A DNA stretch of 64,000 nt, from positions 62,001-126,000 of the forward strand of contig NZ_UPHT01000046.1 in assembly GCF_900566085.1 (NCBI RefSeq), read 5' to 3'. The DNA comes from Mycobacterium attenuatum (GTDB lineage: Bacteria > Actinomycetota > Actinomycetes > Mycobacteriales > Mycobacteriaceae). Positions 18,493 to 28,277 of this stretch are shown here, piece after piece. A program made the position numbers and the translations under genes. The notes beneath the pieces are model-generated. The model saw only the letters and a program-made list of their open reading frames with translations. It searched no databases and was not told the DNA's origin. Position 1 is the stretch's first letter. Every line of letters begins with the position of its first letter.

Positions 18493-21400
18493 GTGAGCCC
18501 AATTGCGATCGTCGGAATCGGATGCCGGTATGCCGGTGGTATCGACTCTCCGCAGTCTTTCTGGGACTTTGTGGTCAACAAGAACGACGGCGCCATTGGC
18601 GACATACCCGCCGATCGCTGGGACTACCGGCGCTTCTACGACCCGGACAAGGGCGCTGCCGGAAAGATGTACACCAAGCGGGGCGCTTTTCTGCACTGCG
18701 ATCCGTGGCAGTTCGACCCGGAGTTTTTCGGTATATCGCCGCGCGAGGCCACGAGCATGGATCCCCAGCAGCGCCTGATCATGGAGGTCGCCTGGGAGGC
18801 GGCCGACGATGCCGGTGTGGCCGGTCGGCTCTCGGGCAGCGCGGTAGGCGTCTATGTCGGCGCCTTCAATGTCGACTTCTCGGTCACCACCATGGCGGCA
18901 TCGGCGGTGGCCCACATCGACATGAACACGTCGACGGCGGCCTCGTTCACGATGCTGTCCAACCGGCTGGCCTATGCGCTGAACCTGATGGGGCCCGCCC
19001 TGACCGTCGATACGGCATGTTCTTCGTCGCTGGTCGCCTTCCATCTGGCCTGCCAAGGCATCGCCAACGGTGACTGCGATATGGCTCTGGCGGGTGGCGT
19101 CAACCTCATGTTGCAGCCGGAGACATTCGTGTCGATGTGCAAGGGCGGCTTCCTGGCGGCAGACGGGCGCAGCAAGCCGTTTTCCGCCCGCGCCGACGGC
19201 TATGGCCGCGGGGAGGGGGCCGGGATGGTGGTGCTGCGCAGGCTCGAGGACGCCCTGCGCGACGGAGATCGCATCTACGCGGTCGTGGAGGCAACCGGGA
19301 CCAACCAGGATGGCCGTACCAGCGCCATCACCGTCCCAAATGGCAACGCGCAGGAGGCGCTGGCGCGTTCGGTGTGCGCACGTTCCGGCATCGCCGCGCA
19401 CCAGGTGACCTATGTCGAGGCGCACGGCACCGGAACTCCGGTCGGTGATCCGATCGAGCTGGGTGCGCTCGGTCGCGCGTATGGATGTGTTGAGGGCCGC
19501 ACCAAGTCGCTTTCGGTTGGCTCATTGAAAGCGACGCTGGGACACACCGAAGCGGCTTCGGGCATCGCGAGCGTGATCAAGGGCGCTTTGGCGATCTATC
19601 ACCGGACCCTGCCGCCGCAAGGCTGGTTTGACGATCCCAGTCCCGACATTGCCTTCGACGACCTGCGGTTGTCGATCCAGCTCGAACCGGAGGCTGTTGA
19701 CGCCGCCGTCGATCGGATGTCCGTGGCCATCAACGGTTTCGGTTACGGCGGCACCAACGCGCACGCGATCCTCGCCGAACCAGTGGCACCCGTGGCGCCG
19801 ACGACGCCCGCGGCTCCCTCGACTTGCCGCACTGCCGGGGTATTTCCGCTGTCGGCCCGCAGCGAGGCCGCGACGCGGGAACTGGCGGGCACATACGCCG
19901 ATCTGGTGAAAGCCGGTACCGGCCTCGGCGAGTTGGTCGAGGCGGCCTGGAGTCGCCGTGCGCACCACCGCTATCGAGCCGGGGTGGCGTTCACCGATTC
20001 GACGGACCTCACCGAGCGCCTGCAGCAGATCTCATCTGGCACCGCCCCGGTTGGTTCGGTGGTGGACAATTCCGCGGGCTTGGTCTTGGTGTTCTCCGGG
20101 ATGGGAACGCAATGGTGGGCGATGGGCCGCGACCTGCTCAACGCCGGAGGCGTTTTCGCCGCCGAAGCCGCCCGGATCGACGCCGCATTCCAGGAAATTG
20201 CCGACTGGTCCATCGTGGCCGAGCTGTTGCGCTCGCAGGAGGATTCCCGAGTTACGTCGACGGCTATCGCGCAGCCCGCTACTTTCCTTCTCCAAGTGGC
20301 GCTTACCCGCGAGCTGGCTCAGTTCGGGATCGCGCCAAGCGCTTTCGTCGGGCATAGCATGGGCGAAGTGCCGGCTGCCTACCTGGCGGGGGCGCTGTCA
20401 CTGCAGGATGCGCTGCTGGTCACCTACCATCGGGCGCGACTGCAGGCGACTACGGCCGGAACCGGCGGCATGCTCGCCGTCGGGTTGCCCTTCAGCGAGC
20501 TGGAACCGCTGCTCGGAGACGACATGCGCATCGATGTCGCGGCTATCAACGGTCCGTCGGCGGTGACGGTAGCCGGCGTCGTGAGCGAATTGGAAACTTT
20601 GGCTCAAACCCTCACCGACCAAGGCGTTTTCAATCGCCTGCTGCGCGTGGAAGTGCCCTACCACAGTCACCGGATGGATCCGATACTCGGCGAATTGCGC
20701 TCCGAGCTAGCCGCTCTCGCGCCGCAACAGCCTAAGGTCCCGCTCTATTCCACGGTTACCGCCGACGCGGTGACGGGTGCCCTGGACGCCGATTACTGGT
20801 GCGCCAACGTGCGGCAGCCGGTGCGCTTCGCCGACGCCATCAAGGCGCTCCTGAGCGCGGGTCACCGCGCCTTCTTGGAAATAGGCCCGCACCCGGCACT
20901 CTCGGCCAACATCCGCGAGCTGCTGCTGAAAAGCCATGAACCGGGAGCGGCAATTCCCACCCTGCACCGCAGCCAACCCGATGCCGAGAGTATCCGCACG
21001 ACGATCGCCGATTTGTACACCGCCGGTGCGCTTGACGCCAGTGATCTGTGCACCAGGGTCACTCCGTATTTCGAGCTTCCCCGCTATCCCTGGCAGCGCC
21101 AGCGACTGCGCGACGAACTACCCGAATTCGTGCAGATGAAGTACGGGACCCGCGACAGCTACTCGATGCTGGGTGACCCCGACCTGGACCACCCGTCCGC
21201 GTGGGAACTCCACGTCAGCGGGCAGGCGCTCCCTTGGCTCGCCGATCATGTGGTCGACGACGCGTGTCTGCTCCCTGGCATGGCGTACGTGGATGCCGCG
21301 TTGAGCGTGGCAGCCGAACGCAGCGGGCTCACTTCGGCCATAGCCGAAGACATCCGTTTTGCCGCGCCGCTGTTTTTCAATCCCGCCGACGGCGCCATAG

Positions 21401-24400
21401 TGCGCACCGAGTTCGATGCGGCAAGTCGCCGCTTCACCATCCGATCGCGCAGTGCCACCGGCAGGACATGGACAACCCACGCGACCGGCCGGCTAGTTGA
21501 CGCAAAGTGTTTACCCACCAAACATCACGTCCCCGACGCCAGCGGCATGGCCGAGATAGACCCCGCCGACTTGTATGCGGCCCTGGCCAGCAACGGCATG
21601 ACCTACGGTCCCGGCTTCCGGCGGGTCACATCGCTACGGGCGAACCCCAGACAGGCGGTGGCCAGCGTGGACGCACGATCACTCGATGACACAAGGCATT
21701 TCGTGCATCCTGGCGTCATCGACGCCGCGCTGCATACGATCTCGCCGCTGATCGAACAGTCCGTTGGCCGTGCGCTGGGAACCATCGTCCCCATCGGGGT
21801 CGACGCGGTGCGCGTGTTCGCACCCCTGCCCGAACGGGTCGAGGTGCTCACCACCGTGCACCCCACGGATCCGCTGCGCGCCGACATCGTGATACTCGAC
21901 CCGCGACACCTGGTCTGCGTGCAGCTTTCGGGCGTGCGATTCGGTTCCATCACACCCGGGCAGGAGCCGATCGACCGTCTCGATCCACTGTTCTACGAAG
22001 AGGTATGGGAGCTGTGCGACGATCTGGACGTCACGGCGCTGCCATCGGCCGAGCAGACGGCGACCTTGGTGCTGATGTTGGGTGATCGTCTCGAGCCACG
22101 TGCCCAACAACTTTCCGACGCTCTGCCACACACCACCTTGTATCACTGCACCAACGCGGCCGACCTCGACGCCGAGCTCACGCGCATGCTTCGCGAGGCG
22201 TCGGAGAAGTTCGCACGGCTGCATGTGTGTACCGTTGCCGGACGTTGCGCCGACGACAGCGCCGCACTATGGCTGTTGAAGCAGATCGCCGTCACCACCG
22301 AACGGTTCGTCCGGGAGACGAGGGGCGACCAACCCGAAGAACTCGAGGCGCTCGGCGATGATTCGTTTTGCGTCAGCATCATCACCGAACAGGCCTTTGC
22401 CCACCCAAGCGACGTTGGCGCACCCGACGTGAGCCACGCCGGGCTGGCCGGGGCCCGGCGCTCCCTGGTCGCCGAGCAGCCGCGGTTGCGGTGGCGGCTG
22501 ATCGACGTGGGGCCCGATACCGAACTCTCCCAGCTCTTCTCGGAGCTGGCGGTTCCGGGTGCGTTCTCCCCTGATCACACCGACGAAGTCATCCTGCGCA
22601 ACGGTTCCCGGTGGGCACTTGTCGTCGGGAGGACGCTGCCGCAGCGCCTGGAAACGATGGCCCAGGCACACCAGCTCACCGACCCGGAAGCCAACTTCAC
22701 CATCGACATCCCCAAGTCGCGAATCCTCTCGGATCTTGGCTGGCGCCGTTGCCTCCGAAGGGAACCGGGAGCCGGCGAAGTCGAGCTGCGCATGCAGGTC
22801 GTCGGCCTGAACTACAAGGACGCCATCAAAGTAGTCGGGCTGCTCGGCAACAAGGAGCTCGAGGCAACCCATTTCGGCACCGAGCTGGGTATGGAGGGCG
22901 TCGGAATAGTTACCCGAATCGGCCCGGGGGTGGATGGCTTTCACATCGGTGACGTGGTCACCACCGCGACCCAGGGCATGCTCGTTCGCTACCAGATCGC
23001 CGATGCGGCGTTGTGCATCAAAGTGCCTTCGTCCTCTGACAGCCGCTTCCGCCCCGAATTCTGCACCAGCATGACCGCTTTCATCACCGCCGAATACGCC
23101 CTGCTGGAGTTGGCCCGTGTGAAGCCGGGTGAGACAGTGCTGATTCACGGCGCGGCCGGGGGTGTCGGCCAGGCTGCCATCCAGATCGCAAAGTTGTGCG
23201 GGGCAGAGGTGATCGGCACGGCCAGCACGAACGAGCGGCGTTCGTTCGCGCTGGCCTGCGGCGCTGACTACATGATCGACTCACGCTCCCTGAATTTCGT
23301 CGACGACGTTCGGGAACTTACCCACGGCCGCGGTGTGGACGTGATCATCAGCAGCGCGCCGGGGGAGATCTTGCGGCACAACTTCGAAGCCGTTGTCGAG
23401 TTCGGCCGCATTGTCGAAGTCGGCAAAGCCGACATCTACGGAAATAGCACCCTGGATATGGCGGTGCTGGACAAGAACCTCAGCTACTTCCAGATCGACA
23501 TGGATCGATTCATGGCCTGGGACCCGGACGCCTGCCTGAGGTTGGAAGCTGAGATCTACCACAAGTTCGCCGGCGGCATCTACCAGCCGTTGCCCGTCAA
23601 GGTTTTCGATGCAGCCGACATCGGCCCGGCCCTCGAAGAAGTGTTCCGCTCCAGCCGTACCAGCCGCGTAGCGCTTCGTCTCGTTGACAACCCGCCACCG
23701 GTGAAGCCCGGTTGGCGCGACGTCATCACCGATCCCCAAGCCGCCTATCTGATCACCGGCGGCCACGGAGGCTTCGGCCTGGCAACCGGACGGTGGCTGG
23801 TCAGACGCGGCGCCCGGCATCTGGTGCTGGCCAGCAGGAGCGGTGCGGCAACAGAATTGGCGCGAAAGCAGATTGCGCGGTGGCGCACCGCCGGAGTCGA
23901 AGTGACCGAGGAGTCGGTCGACATGACGGACGCCGCCGCGGTGGCGGCCCTGGTCCGTCGCTGCGATGGCGGCGACCACCCGCTGCGCGCAATCTTCCAT
24001 GCCGCCGGAGCCATCGCCGATCAGCGCATCGCCGACATGGACCTCACCGACCTCAAGCGGGTATACGAAGTCAAGGTCAACGGCGGGCGCGCGCTGTGCT
24101 CGGCTGTCAGCTCCGCCGGAATCAGCCTCGACCAATTCGTGTTCTATTCCTCATCCGGCGCGATGTTGGGCCTGCTCGGGCAATTCAGTTACGCCGCGGC
24201 CAACTTCGCCGTTCAGGCGCTCACCGAGTCGATTGCGCGGCAAGGTCAACCCGCAATCTGCATCGGCTGGGGCCACATGTCTGGAACGGGCGGCGGCATG
24301 GCCACCGACGAAATCCTGGCCCGGCACATGATCGCCTGCGGCGTAGACCCCATCGAAATGGACGACGGTCCACTGTATCTGGAAGAAGCGCTCCGGCTGG

Positions 24401-24819
24401 GCGTCCGGCAGGCGTCGATCATCTCCATCAATTGGGCTCAGCTGGACACGGTTTTCGGCCACTTCCGGCATCTGCTACGCACCTCAGCGGTGATCTCCAC
24501 GGCCGCCGAGTCGAATTCCGCCCAAGACCGGTTGCGCGCCAACCTGCTTGCCCTCGACGAAGCCGAGCGCGGCGCGGTGGTCGGTTACATGCTCGCCGAG
24601 CAGCTCGCCACCGTGATGGGTGTGTCGACCGAGTCCATCGACATCGACATACCCGTCATGGAGCTCGGGCTGAACTCCCTGATGGCTGTCGAATTCAGCG
24701 CCCGCACCGGCGAGACGATCGGCGTGTCGCTGAACACACTGATGCTGGGACCCAGCTACAACCTGCGCAAGGCCGGCGCCGCGCTCGCCGAGACGATCGT
24801 GGCAGGAGCCAAGAAATGA
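18493..24819 (+). CDS. Highly reducing type I polyketide synthase, KS-AT-DH-ER-KR-ACP
   Basis: GTG 18493 lies seven bases after AGGAG (18481-18485) and gives MSPIAIVGIGCRYAGG, a normal ketosynthase start; 2108 residues, the size of the mycocerosic acid synthase type. Visible sites: KS C176 (DTACSSSLVAF), H311 (EAHGTGTPVGDP) and H351 (LGHTEAASG); AT S622 (GHSMGE) with YHSH in the selectivity loop; DH H919 in HVVDDACLLPG and the Asp of HPGVIDAALH; ER nucleotide motif near 1550 (HGAAGGVGQAAIQ); KR motif near 1752 (ITGGHGGFGLATG) with Y1900; ACP S2062 in ELGLNSLMAVEFS. No thioesterase or methyltransferase is present. It would build a fully reduced acyl chain iteratively, methyl-branched if AT takes methylmalonyl; YHSH does not settle this. 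Release is probably by the overlapping alpha-oxoamine synthase. Confidence 0.96.
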   Translation: MSPIAIVGIGCRYAGGIDSPQSFWDFVVNKNDGAIGDIPADRWDYRRFYDPDKGAAGKMYTKRGAFLHCDPWQFDPEFFGISPREATSMDPQQRLIMEVAWEAADDAGVAGRLSGSAVGVYVGAFNVDFSVTTMAASAVAHIDMNTSTAASFTMLSNRLAYALNLMGPALTVDTACSSSLVAFHLACQGIANGDCDMALAGGVNLMLQPETFVSMCKGGFLAADGRSKPFSARADGYGRGEGAGMVVLRRLEDALRDGDRIYAVVEATGTNQDGRTSAITVPNGNAQEALARSVCARSGIAAHQVTYVEAHGTGTPVGDPIELGALGRAYGCVEGRTKSLSVGSLKATLGHTEAASGIASVIKGALAIYHRTLPPQGWFDDPSPDIAFDDLRLSIQLEPEAVDAAVDRMSVAINGFGYGGTNAHAILAEPVAPVAPTTPAAPSTCRTAGVFPLSARSEAATRELAGTYADLVKAGTGLGELVEAAWSRRAHHRYRAGVAFTDSTDLTERLQQISSGTAPVGSVVDNSAGLVLVFSGMGTQWWAMGRDLLNAGGVFAAEAARIDAAFQEIADWSIVAELLRSQEDSRVTSTAIAQPATFLLQVALTRELAQFGIAPSAFVGHSMGEVPAAYLAGALSLQDALLVTYHRARLQATTAGTGGMLAVGLPFSELEPLLGDDMRIDVAAINGPSAVTVAGVVSELETLAQTLTDQGVFNRLLRVEVPYHSHRMDPILGELRSELAALAPQQPKVPLYSTVTADAVTGALDADYWCANVRQPVRFADAIKALLSAGHRAFLEIGPHPALSANIRELLLKSHEPGAAIPTLHRSQPDAESIRTTIADLYTAGALDASDLCTRVTPYFELPRYPWQRQRLRDELPEFVQMKYGTRDSYSMLGDPDLDHPSAWELHVSGQALPWLADHVVDDACLLPGMAYVDAALSVAAERSGLTSAIAEDIRFAAPLFFNPADGAIVRTEFDAASRRFTIRSRSATGRTWTTHATGRLVDAKCLPTKHHVPDASGMAEIDPADLYAALASNGMTYGPGFRRVTSLRANPRQAVASVDARSLDDTRHFVHPGVIDAALHTISPLIEQSVGRALGTIVPIGVDAVRVFAPLPERVEVLTTVHPTDPLRADIVILDPRHLVCVQLSGVRFGSITPGQEPIDRLDPLFYEEVWELCDDLDVTALPSAEQTATLVLMLGDRLEPRAQQLSDALPHTTLYHCTNAADLDAELTRMLREASEKFARLHVCTVAGRCADDSAALWLLKQIAVTTERFVRETRGDQPEELEALGDDSFCVSIITEQAFAHPSDVGAPDVSHAGLAGARRSLVAEQPRLRWRLIDVGPDTELSQLFSELAVPGAFSPDHTDEVILRNGSRWALVVGRTLPQRLETMAQAHQLTDPEANFTIDIPKSRILSDLGWRRCLRREPGAGEVELRMQVVGLNYKDAIKVVGLLGNKELEATHFGTELGMEGVGIVTRIGPGVDGFHIGDVVTTATQGMLVRYQIADAALCIKVPSSSDSRFRPEFCTSMTAFITAEYALLELARVKPGETVLIHGAAGGVGQAAIQIAKLCGAEVIGTASTNERRSFALACGADYMIDSRSLNFVDDVRELTHGRGVDVIISSAPGEILRHNFEAVVEFGRIVEVGKADIYGNSTLDMAVLDKNLSYFQIDMDRFMAWDPDACLRLEAEIYHKFAGGIYQPLPVKVFDAADIGPALEEVFRSSRTSRVALRLVDNPPPVKPGWRDVITDPQAAYLITGGHGGFGLATGRWLVRRGARHLVLASRSGAATELARKQIARWRTAGVEVTEESVDMTDAAAVAALVRRCDGGDHPLRAIFHAAGAIADQRIADMDLTDLKRVYEVKVNGGRALCSAVSSAGISLDQFVFYSSSGAMLGLLGQFSYAAANFAVQALTESIARQGQPAICIGWGHMSGTGGGMATDEILARHMIACGVDPIEMDDGPLYLEEALRLGVRQASIISINWAQLDTVFGHFRHLLRTSAVISTAAESNSAQDRLRANLLALDEAERGAVVGYMLAEQLATVMGVSTESIDIDIPVMELGLNSLMAVEFSARTGETIGVSLNTLMLGPSYNLRKAGAALAETIVAGAKK

Positions 24820-26180
24820 TTGACGCCGAGCATGGCGAAGCCGCGATGCGCGACATGGCCAGCCGCTTGCTCGCCCAGCGCGATTCGGGTGACGTGCGGC
24901 CCGCCGTTGGACGCGCGGTTGCACCGCCCGTCTCGCAGCGGGGTCAACGACACAAGTTCGCCGACCATCCCCTGGTGGCCGCGGCCTGCGAACTGAACGC
25001 GCGCAGGCGCGCAATCTGGGAGCTGACCGGAATGCCGAGTCCGCTGTTTCTCGAGCGCAAGGGCTATAACAGCGCCGTCCTGCAAGCGCAGGGCCAGGAG
25101 CTGACCAACTTCGCCGGCTACAACTATCTGGGTCTGGCGCATCACCCGAAAGTGGTTCGCGCCGTTCAGGACGCGGTGGCCCAATTCGGTGCCTCGGCGT
25201 CGAACAGCCGCATCACCTCAGGCGAGATCGAGCTTTATCCGCGCCTCGAACAGCGGCTGGCCCGAATCTATGACGTCGAGGCGGCCATCATCGCAACCAG
25301 CGGATTCCTTACCAATGCCGGAGTCCTTGGATACCTGTTGGGCGAGGGTGATGCCGCCATCTGCGACTCGCTCATTCATGCCAGCGTCGTTGCCGGTGCC
25401 CGGTGGGCCGGCGCGCGTGTCATGACCTTCCGCCACAACGACCCGGAGTCCCTCCGCGGCATCCTGCGAGCGTCCCGGGACCGCTTCTACCGGGTACTCG
25501 TTGTCATCGAAGGCCTCTACAGCATGGACGGAGACATCGGCCTGCTGCCCGAAATCGCAGCAGTGGCACGGGAATTCGATTGTGGGGTAATGGTCGACGA
25601 GGCACACTCGATCGGTGTGCTCGGTGCCCACGGGCACGGCGTGCGCGAGCACTTCGGGTTGCCGGGCGATGCCGTGGATATCTGGATGGGCAGCCTGTCG
25701 AAGGCGCTCGGCAGCTGCGGCGGGTTCATTGCGGGTAACGCGAATCTAATCGAAGCACTCAACACCGCTCCCGCAATGCTTCTCACCGTAGGGTTTCCAC
25801 CGACCGCCGCGGCCGCTGCGCTGACCGCTCTGGAAGTGCTGGAGAGCGAGCCCGAGCGGGTTCGGCGGCTGTGGCAGAACACAGAGCTGTTCACCTCGGC
25901 GCTGCGGGACCGCGATCTTGACCTCGGAATGTCCCAGAACACGCCGATCTGCCCGGTGTTGATTCCCAGTGTGGCCAGAGTCGTATTCGCCTCTTCGCTG
26001 CTTCTGCAGCGCGGCGTCTACGTCGGACCAGTGACCGCTCCGGCGGTTGCGCCGGGGCAGGAACGGCTGCGGTTCTTCATCACCAGCGAACACTCCGAAG
26101 GCCAGTTGACAGCCGCAGCCGAGCTGGTGGCCGAGGTGGTCGAGATCGCCAGCAAGCTCGACCCCACCATCCCGGTGTGA
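24816..26180 (+). CDS. PLP-dependent alpha-oxoamine synthase (AONS/serine palmitoyltransferase family)
   Basis: ATG 24816 overlaps the polyketide synthase stop (ATGA), so translation is coupled. The 454-residue product has an N-terminal extension of about 60 residues and then the family core: LTNFAGYNYLGLAHHP, GASASNSRITSGE, DSLIHASVV, EGLYSMDGDIGLLPEI, MVDEAHSIGVLG with the PLP Asp, and the Schiff-base lysine K296 in GSLSKALGSCGGFIAG. Members condense an amino acid with an acyl thioester, losing CO2, to give an alpha-amino ketone (BioF, serine palmitoyltransferase, fungal Fum8). Biotin genes are absent here, so off-loading of the polyketide chain is far more likely than biotin synthesis. The amino acid used (Ser, Ala or Gly) cannot be told by eye. 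Confidence 0.93.
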   Translation: MIDAEHGEAAMRDMASRLLAQRDSGDVRPAVGRAVAPPVSQRGQRHKFADHPLVAAACELNARRRAIWELTGMPSPLFLERKGYNSAVLQAQGQELTNFAGYNYLGLAHHPKVVRAVQDAVAQFGASASNSRITSGEIELYPRLEQRLARIYDVEAAIIATSGFLTNAGVLGYLLGEGDAAICDSLIHASVVAGARWAGARVMTFRHNDPESLRGILRASRDRFYRVLVVIEGLYSMDGDIGLLPEIAAVAREFDCGVMVDEAHSIGVLGAHGHGVREHFGLPGDAVDIWMGSLSKALGSCGGFIAGNANLIEALNTAPAMLLTVGFPPTAAAAALTALEVLESEPERVRRLWQNTELFTSALRDRDLDLGMSQNTPICPVLIPSVARVVFASSLLLQRGVYVGPVTAPAVAPGQERLRFFITSEHSEGQLTAAAELVAEVVEIASKLDPTIPV

Positions 26181-26243
26181 ACTGCGATAGCGACATCCTG
26201 CACACGTAATACGTTATGGAACAAGGAAAGGGAGCACACCAGG

Positions 26244-27269
26244 GTGCGAACGGTAGTCATCGACGGGCCACGCAGCGTTCGGCTCGAGACTCGTCCCGAT
26301 CCGGCTTTGCCCGGACCCGACGGAGCGATCGTCGCGGTGACCGCTGCGGGTATTTGCGGATCCGATCTGCACTTCTACGAAGGCGAAATCCCGATGCCCG
26401 GGCCGGTGGCCCTCGGCCATGAAGCGGTCGGCACCGTCGTCGACGCCGGACCGCACGTACGCACCGTCCAGGTTGGCGAACAGGTCATGGTGTCTTCGGT
26501 GGCCGGCTGCGGTGCCTGCCCGGGCTGTGCCACCCGCGACCCGGTCACCTGCTCGGCCGGACTGCAGATCTTCGGCTCCGGCGTGCTCGGCGGCGCGCAA
26601 GCCGATCTGCTCGCCGTGCCCGCCGCCGACTTCCAACTCCTCAAGATCCCCGACCAAATATCCACCGAGCAGGCCCTGCTCCTCACCGACAACCTCGCTA
26701 CGGGGTGGGCTGCGGCTCGGCGAGCCGACATTCCATTCGGCGGCACGGTCGCGGTGATAGGCCTGGGAGCCGTCGGATTGTGCGCGTTGCGCAGCGCGTT
26801 GGCCCAAGGCGCGGCAACGGTTTTCGCTGTCGACCGGGTCGGGGGGCGGTTGGAGCGTGCGGCCGCGTGGGGCGCGACGCCGGTCATGGCGCCGGCAGCC
26901 GAGGCCATCATCGCCGCGACGGGCGGTCGCGGCGCGGATTCGGTGATCGACGCCGTCGGCACGGACGCATCGCTGATTGACGCGATCAACGCGGTGCGGC
27001 CCGTCGGTACCGTCTCCGTTGTTGGACTACATGATCTGCAGCCGTTTCCGCTGCCGGTCCTGCCCTGCCTGTTGCGCAGCATCACACTGCGGATGACCAC
27101 TGCGCCGGTGCAGCGCACCTGGGCGGAATTGATTCCGTTGCTGGCATCGGGTCGGTTCGACGTTGACGGCATCTTCACCGCCAGAATGCCGTTGGCCGAA
27201 GCGGTCACGGGCTATGCGATTGCCGGGGCGCGGTCCGGTGAGCAGGTAAAGGTCTTGCTCACGCCGTGA
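26244..27269 (+). CDS. Zinc-dependent medium-chain alcohol dehydrogenase
   Basis: GTG 26244 follows AAAGGGAG and gives 341 residues. The catalytic zinc ligands are in AAGICGSDLHFYEG (Cys) and LGHEAVGTVVDAG (His-Glu). A structural zinc Cys cluster is present (SVAGCGACPGCATRDPVTC), and the nucleotide motif is VIGLGAVGLCALR. It lies 63 bp after the oxoamine synthase on the same strand, so probably in the same transcript. In this setting it could reduce the ketone left by the oxoamine synthase to an amino alcohol, the step done by short-chain 3-ketosphinganine reductases elsewhere. The substrate is inferred from context only. Confidence 0.9.
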   Translation: MRTVVIDGPRSVRLETRPDPALPGPDGAIVAVTAAGICGSDLHFYEGEIPMPGPVALGHEAVGTVVDAGPHVRTVQVGEQVMVSSVAGCGACPGCATRDPVTCSAGLQIFGSGVLGGAQADLLAVPAADFQLLKIPDQISTEQALLLTDNLATGWAAARRADIPFGGTVAVIGLGAVGLCALRSALAQGAATVFAVDRVGGRLERAAAWGATPVMAPAAEAIIAATGGRGADSVIDAVGTDASLIDAINAVRPVGTVSVVGLHDLQPFPLPVLPCLLRSITLRMTTAPVQRTWAELIPLLASGRFDVDGIFTARMPLAEAVTGYAIAGARSGEQVKVLLTP

Positions 27270-27740
27270 CGGCGATGCGCGCGGCGCGGTGACAGCCGGT
27301 AGGACGCGCAGACCAGACGCAGATGACGGAACTGCCAAGCGTGTCGTGCGTCCAATTCCTCTGTCCGGCTGTGGCGATACCGGCTGGGCCACCCGCAAAA
27401 ATGCCACGGGGAGACACCGAATGGGTCCCTCCGAGTGTGCCACGAACGAGGAACGGAGGTCTCAATGTAGGTCTCACTGTAGGTAGGTGAGACTCTGGAA
27501 ATCGATGCTCTGCAGGAGATGAAGGTTCGGCCTTCGGAGTCGCCGGTCGGGCGGAGACTTCAAACCGCCACATGTTGGGTTGGCTGAAGACCGTCGTGGT
27601 GAGCGATGTGAAGAAGGCACCCGCGAGTTGTCGGGTGGGGACCAGGAAGACCTCGAACCGCCGTTGACGTGTCGTCAGATCTAAGAGTGACATCGAAACC
27701 GGGCCCGGTGGGTGGGTCGCGGGAGCAGGGCCTAGCGGAT
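27270..27740. other. Non-coding stretch at the island edge with an inverted repeat
   Basis: No gene was recognised between the alcohol dehydrogenase and the intron remnant. GTCTCAC (27471-27477) and GTGAGAC (27487-27493) form a perfect 7-bp inverted repeat around a nine-base loop, preceded by another GGTCTCA at 27458-27464. This could be a terminator stem or a recombination scar. Some of the sequence from about 27540 on may be residual group II intron RNA domains, but I could not fold it reliably. Confidence 0.4.
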
Positions 27741-28262
27741 GTCCCGATTCCTGGCTAGGCGGTGTCAGGCGTGCATTGTTCAACCGAGCAGCAAGCTCGC
27801 CAGGTGCGGGCAGCGATCGCAGACAGGATGGAATCTGTTGGGCTGCAGTTGCATCCCGACAAGACCCGGATCGTGTACTGCCAAGACGCCAATCGGCGTG
27901 GCTCTGCTGAGCATACGTCGTTGACGTTCCTGGGCTACACGATTCGCGCACGCGGAGCGCGAAACAAGAACGGGACGTCACGTGGTGGGCCGGGTGGCGA
28001 TTGCATCGGTGTGTCACTGTCACCTTTGCCGACCTCGCCCGGAGGATCAACCCGGTCGTTCGGGGCTGGATGAACTACTGCAGGGCCTATTACCCGACAG
28101 CGTTCATCAGCTTCCCCAAACGCATCAATACCTACCTGGCGCGGTGGATCCGCAGGAATACAACGATTCAGTGGCATCCGGCAAGGGCTACGAGCATGGA
28201 AACGCGCCGTCGCATGCTACCCGGGTCTCTTCACTCACTGGCTATGACCACCCATGCGCTGT
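27741..28262 (+). pseudogene. Group II intron reverse transcriptase/maturase remnant
   Basis: Two consecutive reading frames carry the end of a group II intron protein. From about 27760 one reads CSTEQQARQVRAAIADRMESVGLQLHPDKTRIVYCQD in pieces, followed by LTFLGYTIRAR, the palm/thumb portion of bacterial intron reverse transcriptases. Near 28000 the frame shifts and continues as FADLARRINPVVRGWMNYCRAYYP and RINTYLARWIRR, the maturase domain X. The polymerase part upstream, including an intact YADD, is missing. The gene is therefore N-terminally deleted and frameshifted and cannot be active. It is followed directly by intron RNA domains V and VI. Confidence 0.85.
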
Positions 28263-28277
28263 CGATCAAGATGGCAA

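Noticed and set aside
24816-26180. BioF of biotin synthesis
   Set aside because: No other biotin gene is nearby, the start overlaps a polyketide synthase stop, and the protein has a long N-terminal extension. Family membership is accepted, but a biotin role is unlikely.
27259-28050. A 263-residue minus-strand open frame over the intron remnant
   Set aside because: It is opposite the reverse-transcriptase fragment, Ser/Arg/Pro-rich and without a domain; a shadow.
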